From Burkholderiaceae bacterium (GTDB lineage: Bacteria > Pseudomonadota > Gammaproteobacteria > Burkholderiales > Burkholderiaceae), in NCBI GenBank assembly GCA_947461335.1, contig CANHLB010000105.1, forward strand, positions 1 to 6,357: a stretch of DNA of 6,357 bases, given 5' to 3'. Every line of letters begins with the position of its first letter. The first letter of the stretch is position 1. This document shows positions 1 through 4,819 of the stretch, piece by piece. The translations under genes and the position numbers were made by a program. Under the pieces are notes generated by a model that was not told the DNA's origin, did no database searches, and saw only the letters and a list, made by a program, of their open reading frames with translations.

Positions 1-143
1 AGATACGGATTGAGATTATTTGCAATGATGAAATTGCAGAGGTACTAATGAATAAGATAGTTGCAGTTTGTCAGACTGGACAAATAGGTGATGGGATCGT
101 TTGGTGCACGCCAGTTCCAAAAGCCTTATTTATTGCTAAATGA
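1..143 (+). CDS. P-II-like regulatory protein, C-terminal part (5' end outside window)
   Basis: The reading frame starting at base 3 is open from the window edge to TGA at 141-143 and gives 46 residues. It begins IRIEIICNDE and contains TGQIGDGIVW, which matches the conserved C-terminal P-II pattern (R/K-V/I-E-I-V ... TG-x-IGDG-x-I). P-II proteins are trimeric sensors that bind ADP/ATP and a small effector, and control transporters or enzymes of nitrogen or carbon metabolism. The tail differs from classical GlnB/GlnK: after IGDG it reads VWCTPVPKALFIAK and stops, without the usual tail following the 'xRIRTGE' element. This suggests a P-II-like subgroup rather than GlnB itself. The T-loop with any uridylylation tyrosine is outside the window, so the effector and target cannot be judged. 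Confidence is good for the fold and low for the subgroup. Confidence 0.8.
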   Translation, partial: IRIEIICNDEIAEVLMNKIVAVCQTGQIGDGIVWCTPVPKALFIAK

Positions 144-223
144 TCTTGCAGGGCAAATAAAATAACCTAGCAAAGCGAGGTGTGTTGCTGAGTATTGTTA
201 ACTCTAAAGCTATACTGCATTAC

Positions 224-248
224 AACCACTCTACGGAGTGGTTTTTTA
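224..248 (+). terminator. Rho-independent terminator downstream of the P-II-like gene
   Basis: AACCACTC (224-231) pairs perfectly with GAGTGGTT (236-243) around a TACG loop, and the 3' arm runs into TTTTTTATT. An 8-bp perfect stem plus a U-tract is a standard intrinsic terminator. It lies 80 bases after the P-II-like stop and before the HPP gene, so it separates the two transcription units. Confidence 0.85.
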
Positions 249-278
249 TTCTCCGAACTATTAAAAGATGCCTGTGCG

Positions 279-284
279 TATAAA
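279..284 (+). promoter_or_regulatory. Possible -10 element for the HPP gene
   Basis: TATAAA at 279-284 lies between the upstream terminator and the HPP start, where a new promoter is expected. No convincing -35 hexamer occurs 16-18 bases upstream (the sequence there is close to AACTAT), so the call rests on one hexamer and on position. A start near base 291 would leave a leader of about 40 bases holding AAGGGG at 297-302. Confidence 0.25.
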
Positions 285-332
285 GTTTCCACTTTTAAGG
301 GGATCCGACTGTTTTATGTCTATCATCACCTT

Positions 333-839
333 ATGAAAACTTTGTTATTACGTTTGGCATGGGTTTTGATTGGATCCTCTGTGGCGATTACTTTGGCTTT
401 ATGGATTACTAAAGCGAACTCTCCGCTTCTATTAGCCTCTTTGGGCGGTACTACATTCTTTTTATTTACCCTTACCGCTGCACCTGCTGCACAGCCAAGA
501 GCAGTATTTGGGGCACATCTAATTAGTAGCTTGGTTGGTATATTGGCCTATCAGTTATTCGGTGATGCATTTTGGGTCTATATCGTTGCATTAGTTGTCA
601 CAATAGGACTCTTATTAGTGATGAGATGCGTACATCCTCCCGCTGGTGCCAACCCATTAATTATGATTCAAGCCCATGCCAGTTTCATACATTTGGGAGT
701 AACAGTAATGTTAGGCGTGAGCATTATTTTTGCGGTTGCCTATTTATGGAGTCGACTGGGCTTTGGAGTCAGAAAATACCCAATATCCTGGACTCAGCCT
801 TCACCGCCATCTCTTAATTGGAGCATTTGGGAGAAGTAA
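333..839 (+). CDS. HPP-family integral membrane protein
   Basis: This is a 168-residue, very hydrophobic protein with about five membrane segments (roughly residues 7-27, 31-50, 59-76, 80-97 and 119-139). It carries the family signature HPP at 101-103 in the context CVHPPAGANPLI, and the upstream loop PAAQPRAVFG (51-60) typical of HPP proteins. HPP proteins sit in the inner membrane. A plant chloroplast member has been linked to nitrite transport, but bacterial substrates are largely unknown, so I assign none. ATG at 333 is chosen because residues coded upstream of it (frame open from 195) do not look like the family and run across the terminator hairpin. No ribosome site lies directly before this ATG: AAGGGG is at 297-302, which is 30 bases away, and is better placed for CTG at 309. 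The start therefore remains uncertain. Family call is firm. Confidence 0.85.
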   Translation: MKTLLLRLAWVLIGSSVAITLALWITKANSPLLLASLGGTTFFLFTLTAAPAAQPRAVFGAHLISSLVGILAYQLFGDAFWVYIVALVVTIGLLLVMRCVHPPAGANPLIMIQAHASFIHLGVTVMLGVSIIFAVAYLWSRLGFGVRKYPISWTQPSPPSLNWSIWEK

Positions 840-939
840 GTCAGCTTAAGGCAGATTAGAGCCTAGACTCAGAGGTGCTGAACCATACATCTGAACTAAA
901 GTTTGAATACAAGCAAATGCTTTATCTTAGAATGGTGTA

Positions 940-1329
940 ATGAATAAACCTTTTGATTTACTTGCCAGTATTTCAGTCCTCCTGGCGCTTGGCCTTTCTG
1001 CTTGTAGTACCGCTAAATTAGAAGCGCGGTTAGAGGCCAACCCTCAATGCAAAGAAGTTATCAATCCCAAAACTGGTGCACTAATGCCATGTCCAGGTAC
1101 AGATAGGGCCTTTTATGTTGCAGCTGGCCTTGAGGCACCAAGGCCGTCCAAAGCAATGACGAGTACTACAACTGATCCCTCAGCTACTCCCATCCCAACT
1201 GTTAGATCTGGAACGACACCCCTTAACAATGCTGCCTCTCCTGTGGCGGCAAAACCGGTCATAAGCGATTGCAAGCCCCAGATACACAAAAAAACAGGCG
1301 GAATGCTGCCTTGCCCGCCTGATGATTAA
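940..1329 (+). CDS. Small lipoprotein with duplicated Cys-pair motif
   Basis: I do not recognise a named family. The 129-residue product starts with a lipoprotein signal: hydrophobic residues 8-19 and lipobox LSAC with lipidated Cys22, so it should be anchored in the inner or outer membrane and face the periplasm. The mature part contains the same motif twice. Residues 37-52 read CKEVINPKTGALMPCP and 111-126 read CKPQIHKKTGGMLPCP; both have two cysteines exactly 14 positions apart, with KTG and PCP conserved. Between them is a low-complexity linker rich in Thr, Pro, Ser and Ala (about 67-107). The paired cysteines may form disulfides or bind a ligand; nothing in the sequence decides which. 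The ribosome site is weak (GGTG just before ATG). The gene lies 100 bases after the HPP gene and is followed by another lipoprotein gene, 78 bases on. Confidence 0.75.
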   Translation: MNKPFDLLASISVLLALGLSACSTAKLEARLEANPQCKEVINPKTGALMPCPGTDRAFYVAAGLEAPRPSKAMTSTTTDPSATPIPTVRSGTTPLNNAASPVAAKPVISDCKPQIHKKTGGMLPCPPDD

Positions 1330-1360
1330 ATCATGAGGGATTTACGGTAGAAGGTTATGA

Positions 1361-1388
1361 TTGCGAGAAGAAACATTTAACGTTTAAT
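1361..1388 (+). promoter_or_regulatory. Candidate sigma-70 promoter for the DUF3313 / EF-hand genes
   Basis: TTGCGA (1361-1366) and TTTAAT (1383-1388) are 16 bases apart, matching the -35 and -10 consensus at four and five positions of six. Transcription would start near 1395, giving a leader of only about 13 bases before the ATG at 1408. This is a pattern match only; read-through from the preceding lipoprotein gene is the alternative. Confidence 0.35.
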
Positions 1389-1407
1389 TAATGATATTGG
1401 GTTCAAC

Positions 1408-2091
1408 ATGAAAAAAATTGGTCTATTAGCTGCATCTATTTCCACTATTGTTTTATTAGCTGCTTGTAGTAATACTCCCAAGCTTGCATCTGAACCAATG
1501 CCAAGATCTGGATTTTTGCCAGACTATTCATTGCTAGTACCGATGTATACGTCTGTAAAAGATGTACGTATTTGGAGATACCGTATTTCTGGGGTTAATC
1601 CTGGCTCATACAATGCGGTGATTTTGGATCCTATTTACCTTAATCAGAACGCTACTAAGGATGTTAGTGCTGAAGCAATTGCAAATGCTAAAGTCACTTT
1701 ACAGGCGTCTATGGTCGAATCAGTCAATGCTCGCGGCAACTTAAAGATCGTCACTAAGCCAGGCCCTGGCGTAGTGCGCGTTTCAGTTGGCATCACTGGT
1801 GCCGAAAGTTCTAATGATTATTTAAAGCCATGGAACTTCACTCCGATTGGATTGGCTACGAATGCAGCAGCATATGCAGGTGGCGTGAACGCTAAAACTC
1901 CAGCGCTCTTAGTTGAAAGCAAGATTACCGACAGCCAAAGCAATAAGCTCTTGGGCGAGGGATTGGTGACTGTTCAAGGCGAATCCTTTAGAACTGCCAG
2001 CGGCTCTGTTGACTCATTTATCGGCATGGCCAAAAAAGCAGTTCAGGCGGCAATGGAAAGTTCTGCCAACCCAAATCCAACTGGCCAATAA
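1408..2091 (+). CDS. DUF3313-type lipoprotein
   Basis: The 227-residue product has a lipoprotein signal peptide, with two lysines, hydrophobic residues 4-17 and lipobox LAAC with Cys20 as the lipidated residue. The remainder resembles the DUF3313 family: a region around 'MPRSGFLPDYSLL', a tyrosine-rich stretch with a putative beta segment (YNAVILDPIYL), a helix with ASMVESV, a strand with VVRVSVGITGAE, and a later 'ALLVESKITDSQSNKLLGEG' strand pair. The family is found in proteobacterial envelopes and has no established function. The C-terminus ends in a helix (about residues 200-218) and a short Asn/Pro tail. The next gene starts 8 bases after the stop, with its ribosome site overlapping this stop codon, so the two are very likely co-transcribed. 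The lipoprotein call is strong; the family call is from memory of the pattern. Confidence 0.8.
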   Translation: MKKIGLLAASISTIVLLAACSNTPKLASEPMPRSGFLPDYSLLVPMYTSVKDVRIWRYRISGVNPGSYNAVILDPIYLNQNATKDVSAEAIANAKVTLQASMVESVNARGNLKIVTKPGPGVVRVSVGITGAESSNDYLKPWNFTPIGLATNAAAYAGGVNAKTPALLVESKITDSQSNKLLGEGLVTVQGESFRTASGSVDSFIGMAKKAVQAAMESSANPNPTGQ

Positions 2092-2099
2092 GGTGATCT

Positions 2100-2360
2100 A
2101 TGCATTTTTCTAAAAATATTCTGATACTTACTACAGGCGCATTATTTGTTATGCCAATTGCTGCACTTGCAGATGATGCCTCTCGTAACAAAGAAATCGT
2201 TGACCGTTTTGCAAAATGCGATAAAAATCGTGATGGCAAGTTAACTAAAGATGAGGCCAAGGGATGTATGCCACGAATCTACGATCACTTTAGTAAAATT
2301 GACTCAAGTAATAAGGGGTATGTGACTGTTGCTGAAATTGAAGCAGTAGCATCTCGCTAA
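2100..2360 (+). CDS. Exported EF-hand calcium-binding protein
   Basis: The product has 86 residues. Residues 1-24 form a cleavable signal peptide (basic start, hydrophobic core ILILTTGALFVMPIA, site ALA before Asp25), so the mature protein of about 62 residues is periplasmic or secreted. A full EF-hand loop lies at 41-52 (DKNRDGKLTKDE), with acidic or polar ligands at loop positions 1, 3, 5 and 12 and Gly at 6. A second loop at 68-79 (DSSNKGYVTVAE) keeps D1, S3, G6 and E12 but has Lys at position 5, so it probably binds calcium poorly. Cys40 and Cys56 flank the first loop and could form a disulfide in the periplasm. The ribosome site AAGGTGA (2090-2096) overlaps the upstream stop codon, indicating an operon and probably coupled translation with the DUF3313 lipoprotein. 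The partner is unknown. Confidence 0.85.
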   Translation: MHFSKNILILTTGALFVMPIAALADDASRNKEIVDRFAKCDKNRDGKLTKDEAKGCMPRIYDHFSKIDSSNKGYVTVAEIEAVASR

Positions 2361-2371
2361 AAACTCCCAGC

Positions 2372-2399
2372 AGAGCTTCTTCGGAAGCTCTTTTTTATT
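2372..2399 (+). terminator. Rho-independent terminator with UUCG tetraloop
   Basis: AGAGCTTC (2372-2379) pairs perfectly with GAAGCTCT (2384-2391) around TTCG, giving the very stable C(UUCG)G tetraloop, followed by a T-run and ATT. It lies 12 bases after the EF-hand stop and closes the envelope gene group. It ends only 9 bases before the ATG of the next gene. Confidence 0.92.
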
Positions 2400-2408
2400 G
2401 GATAGAAC

Positions 2409-3305
2409 ATGCCTGTCATTATTTCGGGGTTTGAGCAAAAACGAATTACAGTTGCTTCTCAAGATGGTCCTATAGAAATCGCTTGCCAAGTTGGGGGTAA
2501 TGGCCCGCCGATTCTCTTGCTACATGGTTTTCCTCAAACCAAAGCAATTTGGGAAATCGTTGCACCAGAGTTGGCAAAGAACTATACGGTGGTAGTGTCA
2601 GACCTGCGTGGCTATGGAGAATCATCGAAGCCACATGGCAAGGTAGACCATACAAGCTATTCAAAACGCGCTATGGCAGCAGACCAGCATGCCGTGATGA
2701 AAGCTCTTGGATACGAGAAATTTTTCTTGCTGGGGCATGACCGTGGTGGCAGGGTCTCTCATCGACTGGCAATGGACTTTCCAGAGAGCGTGCTGCGTTT
2801 AATGGTATTAGATATTTCACCAACCCTGACCATGTACGACAAGACCACGATGGAATTTGCAAAAGGATATTGGCACTGGTTTTTCTTAATTCAAAAAGAG
2901 CCGATTCCAGAAACCATGATTGGCGCTAATCCAGAGTTCTGGTTAAAAAATCATATGGGGCGTCATGCAGGCACAGGAATATTTACCCCACAACGTTGGG
3001 CAGAATATCTTGCAGGAGTTAGTAATGCGCAAAGTATGCATGCTATGTGCGAAGACTATCGTGCCGCTGCAACCATCGATTTAGTTCATGACCGCGCTGA
3101 TAGAGCGGCTGGCAAAAAACTCACAATTCCTTTACGAGTACTCTGGGGGGAGCATGGTTTGGTCAATAAATGCTTTGCGCCTATAGCAGATTGGGAGGCT
3201 GTAGCCCAAGAGGTATCAGGCAAGACACTACCTTGTGGGCATTACATTCCTGAGGAGTGCCCAGAAGAACTCATTGCTGATGCTCAGAAGTTTTTTGATG
3301 TTTAA
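2409..3305 (+). CDS. Alpha/beta hydrolase, fluoroacetate/haloacetate dehalogenase family
   Basis: The 298-residue cytosolic enzyme has the usual length for this family. The oxyanion segment is LLLHGFPQT (36-44). The nucleophile elbow is GHDRGGR (109-115), with Asp111 in place of the serine of esterases, as in haloalkane and haloacetate dehalogenases. Asp135 (in LDISPT) is the likely triad acid and His278 (CGHYIPEE) the base. Arg112 and Arg115 match the carboxylate-binding arginines of the Rhodopseudomonas fluoroacetate dehalogenase; His156, Trp157 and Tyr217 match its halide-binding residues. Established chemistry is hydrolysis of a 2-haloacetate to glycolate and halide through an ester on Asp. 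Close relatives also include epoxide hydrolases, but those usually use two tyrosines, which are not evident here. The true substrate may differ. No good Shine-Dalgarno precedes the ATG (GGATAG is weak), and a terminator lies directly upstream. Convergent with the PPK2 gene. Confidence 0.88.
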   Translation: MPVIISGFEQKRITVASQDGPIEIACQVGGNGPPILLLHGFPQTKAIWEIVAPELAKNYTVVVSDLRGYGESSKPHGKVDHTSYSKRAMAADQHAVMKALGYEKFFLLGHDRGGRVSHRLAMDFPESVLRLMVLDISPTLTMYDKTTMEFAKGYWHWFFLIQKEPIPETMIGANPEFWLKNHMGRHAGTGIFTPQRWAEYLAGVSNAQSMHAMCEDYRAAATIDLVHDRADRAAGKKLTIPLRVLWGEHGLVNKCFAPIADWEAVAQEVSGKTLPCGHYIPEECPEELIADAQKFFDV

Positions 3306-3313
3306 GTTTGTAA

Positions 3314-4096
3314 CTAAGGCGCCAATTTTGGAGGCTTCGTGCCAAGCGGCGGGCAGGGCATCACAATCTCAGGGTCTACACTCAAAATCTTCTCCTCTTT
3401 ATCCGAATAATTGACCCTCGATAAAAGATCTCGAATGAGATTTAAGTGAGTACGCTTTTTACTATTTGCATTAATAACAGTCCATGGTGCTTTTTCAGAA
3501 CTGGTCTTAAGCAACATTAGATCGCGAGCAATGCTATAGGCTTCCCATTTTTTCTGAGCCTGCTCATCAATTGGGCTAATTTTCCATTGCTTTAATGGAT
3601 CTGTTTTTCTGCTTTCAAGTCGCTCTGCTTGCTCTTTTTTATCAATATCTAAATAGTACTTCAAGATCTGAATTCCTGAATTGACTAGCAATGCTTCAAA
3701 TTCATTAACAGAGCTCATAAATTGCTTGTACTGATCATCAGTGCAAAAGCCCATGACTTTTTCAACGCCAGCGCGGTTGTACCAACTGCGATTGAATATA
3801 GCAATCTCACCAGCTGAGGGAAGCTCTGATACATATCTTTGGAAATACCATTCACCCTCTTCGCGAGAAGAAGGCTTACCAAGAGCTACAACATGCGTTT
3901 CGCGGGGACTAAGATGCTCAGTGATTCGTTTGATGGTTCCATCTTTTCCGGCTGTATCACGTCCCTCCAGAATGACAAGCAAACGTAAACCACTGGAGAT
4001 AATCTGGCGTTGAAGCTTCACTAGCTCAATTTGCAGTAGCCTTAGTTGGGCTTCGTAATCAGCCTCGTGATGGTCATCCTTAAATTCCTTGCCCAC
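3314..4096 (-). CDS. ppk2: Polyphosphate kinase 2, class I
   Basis: The enzyme transfers phosphate between polyphosphate and nucleoside diphosphates (ADP/GDP to ATP/GTP, reversible) in the cytosol. The 260 residues are the usual single-domain PPK2 length. Walker A is at 45-53 (GRDTAGKDG). Walker B is at 97-112 (EIAIFNRSWYNRAGVE), with the family hallmark FNRSWYNRAGVE. The lid region is at 159-177, with DPLKQWKISPID typical of class I single-domain PPK2. The C-terminus has an unusual short tail rich in Pro and Lys (PCPPLGTKPPKLAP). The start codon is GTG (4096-4094), chosen because family similarity begins within the first residues and the frame is closed by TAA two codons upstream. GGTGA at 4107-4111 is 10 bases from the GTG and lies inside the preceding gene, which suggests coupled translation with the lysine-rich protein. 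Confidence 0.93.
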   Translation of the reverse strand: MGKEFKDDHHEADYEAQLRLLQIELVKLQRQIISSGLRLLVILEGRDTAGKDGTIKRITEHLSPRETHVVALGKPSSREEGEWYFQRYVSELPSAGEIAIFNRSWYNRAGVEKVMGFCTDDQYKQFMSSVNEFEALLVNSGIQILKYYLDIDKKEQAERLESRKTDPLKQWKISPIDEQAQKKWEAYSIARDLMLLKTSSEKAPWTVINANSKKRTHLNLIRDLLSRVNYSDKEEKILSVDPEIVMPCPPLGTKPPKLAP

Positions 4097-4099
4097 TAA

Positions 4100-4354
4100 T
4101 TAAGCTTCACCACTAGATGCGGGCGGACTAATCGTTTTCTTAGCAGGCGCTTTCTTGGCTGCGACTTTTTTTCTAGGCGCTTTCTTAGCAGGAGACTTTT
4201 TCGCTGCAGACTTCTTGGCTGCCGGCTTTTTAGTCGCTTCTTTTAACTCTAGCTTATCAAGAGCCTTGCCAAGTTTATCGATCAACTTTTCACGCTCCGA
4301 CTCTAATTTATCCAGTTTTTTCATTAACTGTTTGACTAACTTCTTTTGACTCAT
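4100..4354 (-). CDS. Small lysine-rich, histone-H1-like protein
   Basis: From ATG at 4354 the product has 84 residues. Residues 1-40 are a strongly charged helix with regularly spaced leucines (LVKQLMKKLDKLESEREKL region), probably a coiled coil or dimerising helix. Residues 45-74 are six tandem pentapeptides of the form xxKKx (AAKKS, AAKKS, PAKKA, PRKKV, AAKKA, PAKKT), like the tails of histone H1, AlgP and the PhaM phasin. Such tails bind DNA and other polyanions. A short tail ISPPASSGEA ends the protein. An ATG three codons upstream (4363) is less likely, because the ribosome site AAAAGG is 1 base from it but 10 bases from ATG 4354. The stop is 3 bases before PPK2, in the same frame, so the two form an operon. 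A role in polyphosphate or nucleoid organisation is inference. Confidence 0.8.
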   Translation of the reverse strand: MSQKKLVKQLMKKLDKLESEREKLIDKLGKALDKLELKEATKKPAAKKSAAKKSPAKKAPRKKVAAKKAPAKKTISPPASSGEA

Positions 4355-4364
4355 GATGTACATG

Positions 4365-4370
4365 CCTTTT
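4365..4370 (-). promoter_or_regulatory. Ribosome binding site deciding the start of the lysine-rich protein
   Basis: AAAAGG on the minus strand lies 10 bases before ATG 4354 but only 1 base before ATG 4363. Ribosome spacing therefore favours the internal ATG, and the protein should begin MSQKKL. Confidence 0.6.
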
Positions 4371-4393
4371 CTTTTTGCTCTGCTAGACCTTTG

Positions 4394-4422
4394 ATCCTAC
4401 GATGTATTAATCCTTGTTTCAA
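4394..4422 (-). promoter_or_regulatory. Sigma-70 promoter for the lysine-rich protein / ppk2 operon
   Basis: On the minus strand TTGAAA (4422-4417) and TAGGAT (4399-4394) are separated by 17 bases, the optimal spacing. The hexamers match the consensus at four positions of six each. Transcription would start about 30 bases before the ATG at 4354. A second -35-like TTGTCA (4435-4430) lies just upstream, with ATTAAT 18 bases on, so a tandem or alternative promoter is possible. Confidence 0.5.
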
Positions 4423-4486
4423 GCGATTATGACAATGGGAAGATCGATTTTTTCAAGACTTGAGCCGAAGATGGGTCTAGCTAAGT

Positions 4487-4523
4487 AAGCAAAAACCCCA
4501 AATAAATCAATTATTTGGGGTTT
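4487..4523 (-). terminator. Rho-independent terminator of the 61-residue gene
   Basis: A perfect 13-bp stem joins 4493-4505 and 4511-4523 (AAACCCCAAATAA on the plus strand and its complement) around a 5-base loop. Read on the minus strand it is followed by TTTTTGCTT and lies 17 bases after the stop of the 61-residue gene. The plus-strand side is followed by TTTATTATT, so it may work in both directions, but no plus-strand gene ends here. Confidence 0.9.
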
Positions 4524-4540
4524 ATTATTAAGGTAATAAC

Positions 4541-4726
4541 TTATTCTGGATGAAAGTTATTGCTAGCCATGAAGCTGATGGTGCGTTCAAAGCCAAGAAT
4601 GCGAATGTAGCGCCAAGCGATATCTCGATACTTGCTATCTAAGTAGCCAATAGCAACCTCAGGCGTCCTTTTGGACAAGTCGATTTGTTGAATTGCGCGG
4701 GCCCAGCGTTTAAGTCTTGTTGACAT
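4541..4726 (-). CDS. Unrecognised small basic protein (61 residues)
   Basis: I do not recognise a family. The product has 61 residues, no signal peptide and no membrane segment, so it is probably cytosolic. It is basic (8 Arg and 3 Lys against 6 acidic residues) and aromatic in its second half (Trp8, Trp38, four Phe, three Tyr). The N-terminal stretch RLKRWARAIQQ could form an amphipathic basic helix, and residues 32-53 look like a second helix. It is supported as a real gene by a near-perfect ribosome site (GGAGGTGA, 6 bases from GGAGG to ATG), a strong terminator just after the stop, and no competing frame. It stands alone between the dehydrogenase and the lysine-rich/ppk2 operon, all on the same strand. 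Nucleic-acid binding would fit the composition, but that is a guess. Confidence 0.7.
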   Translation of the reverse strand: MSTRLKRWARAIQQIDLSKRTPEVAIGYLDSKYRDIAWRYIRILGFERTISFMASNNFHPE

Positions 4727-4729
4727 TTG

Positions 4730-4737
4730 TCACCTCC
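4730..4737 (-). promoter_or_regulatory. Very strong Shine-Dalgarno of the 61-residue gene
   Basis: GGAGGTGA on the minus strand is an 8-base match to the anti-Shine-Dalgarno of 16S rRNA, with 6 bases between GGAGG and ATG. It is the strongest ribosome site in the window. It fixes the start codon and suggests high translation of this small protein. Confidence 0.8.
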
Positions 4738-4819
4738 ATGGGGATATAACGCCTCAGAATTGGGACGAGATGACAAGAACTAGAAAATATTTAACAAATA
4801 TCCAATGGGCTTAAAACCC

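Noticed and set aside
185..216. Possible promoter with -10 TATACT at 211-216
   Set aside because: The only -35-like hexamer (TTGCTG at 185) is 20 bases away, and the transcript would begin at the terminator hairpin itself.
195..332. N-terminal extension of the HPP protein from TTG at 195
   Set aside because: The frame crosses the terminator hairpin at 224-248, and the residues it would encode do not resemble the family. It is open only by chance.
4133..4222. Direct 15-base DNA repeats coding the xxKKx units
   Set aside because: Not listed as a separate repeat element because the similarity follows the protein repeat and the codons vary between units.
4155..4349. Plus-strand frame of 64 residues, hydrophobic and Phe/Ala rich
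   Set aside because: It is the complementary-strand shadow of the lysine-rich repeats (AAG codons read as CTT); it has no ribosome site.
4710..4739. Mini-frame starting at ATG 4739 (minus strand) overlapping the Shine-Dalgarno of the 61-residue gene
   Set aside because: Nine codons with no ribosome site of its own; the ATG is probably incidental to the GGAGGTGA context.
4787..4801. Hairpin ATATTT-AAC-AAATAT after the FAD dehydrogenase stop
   Set aside because: The 6-bp stem is A/T only with a 3-base loop and a short T-run on the minus strand, too weak to call a terminator.
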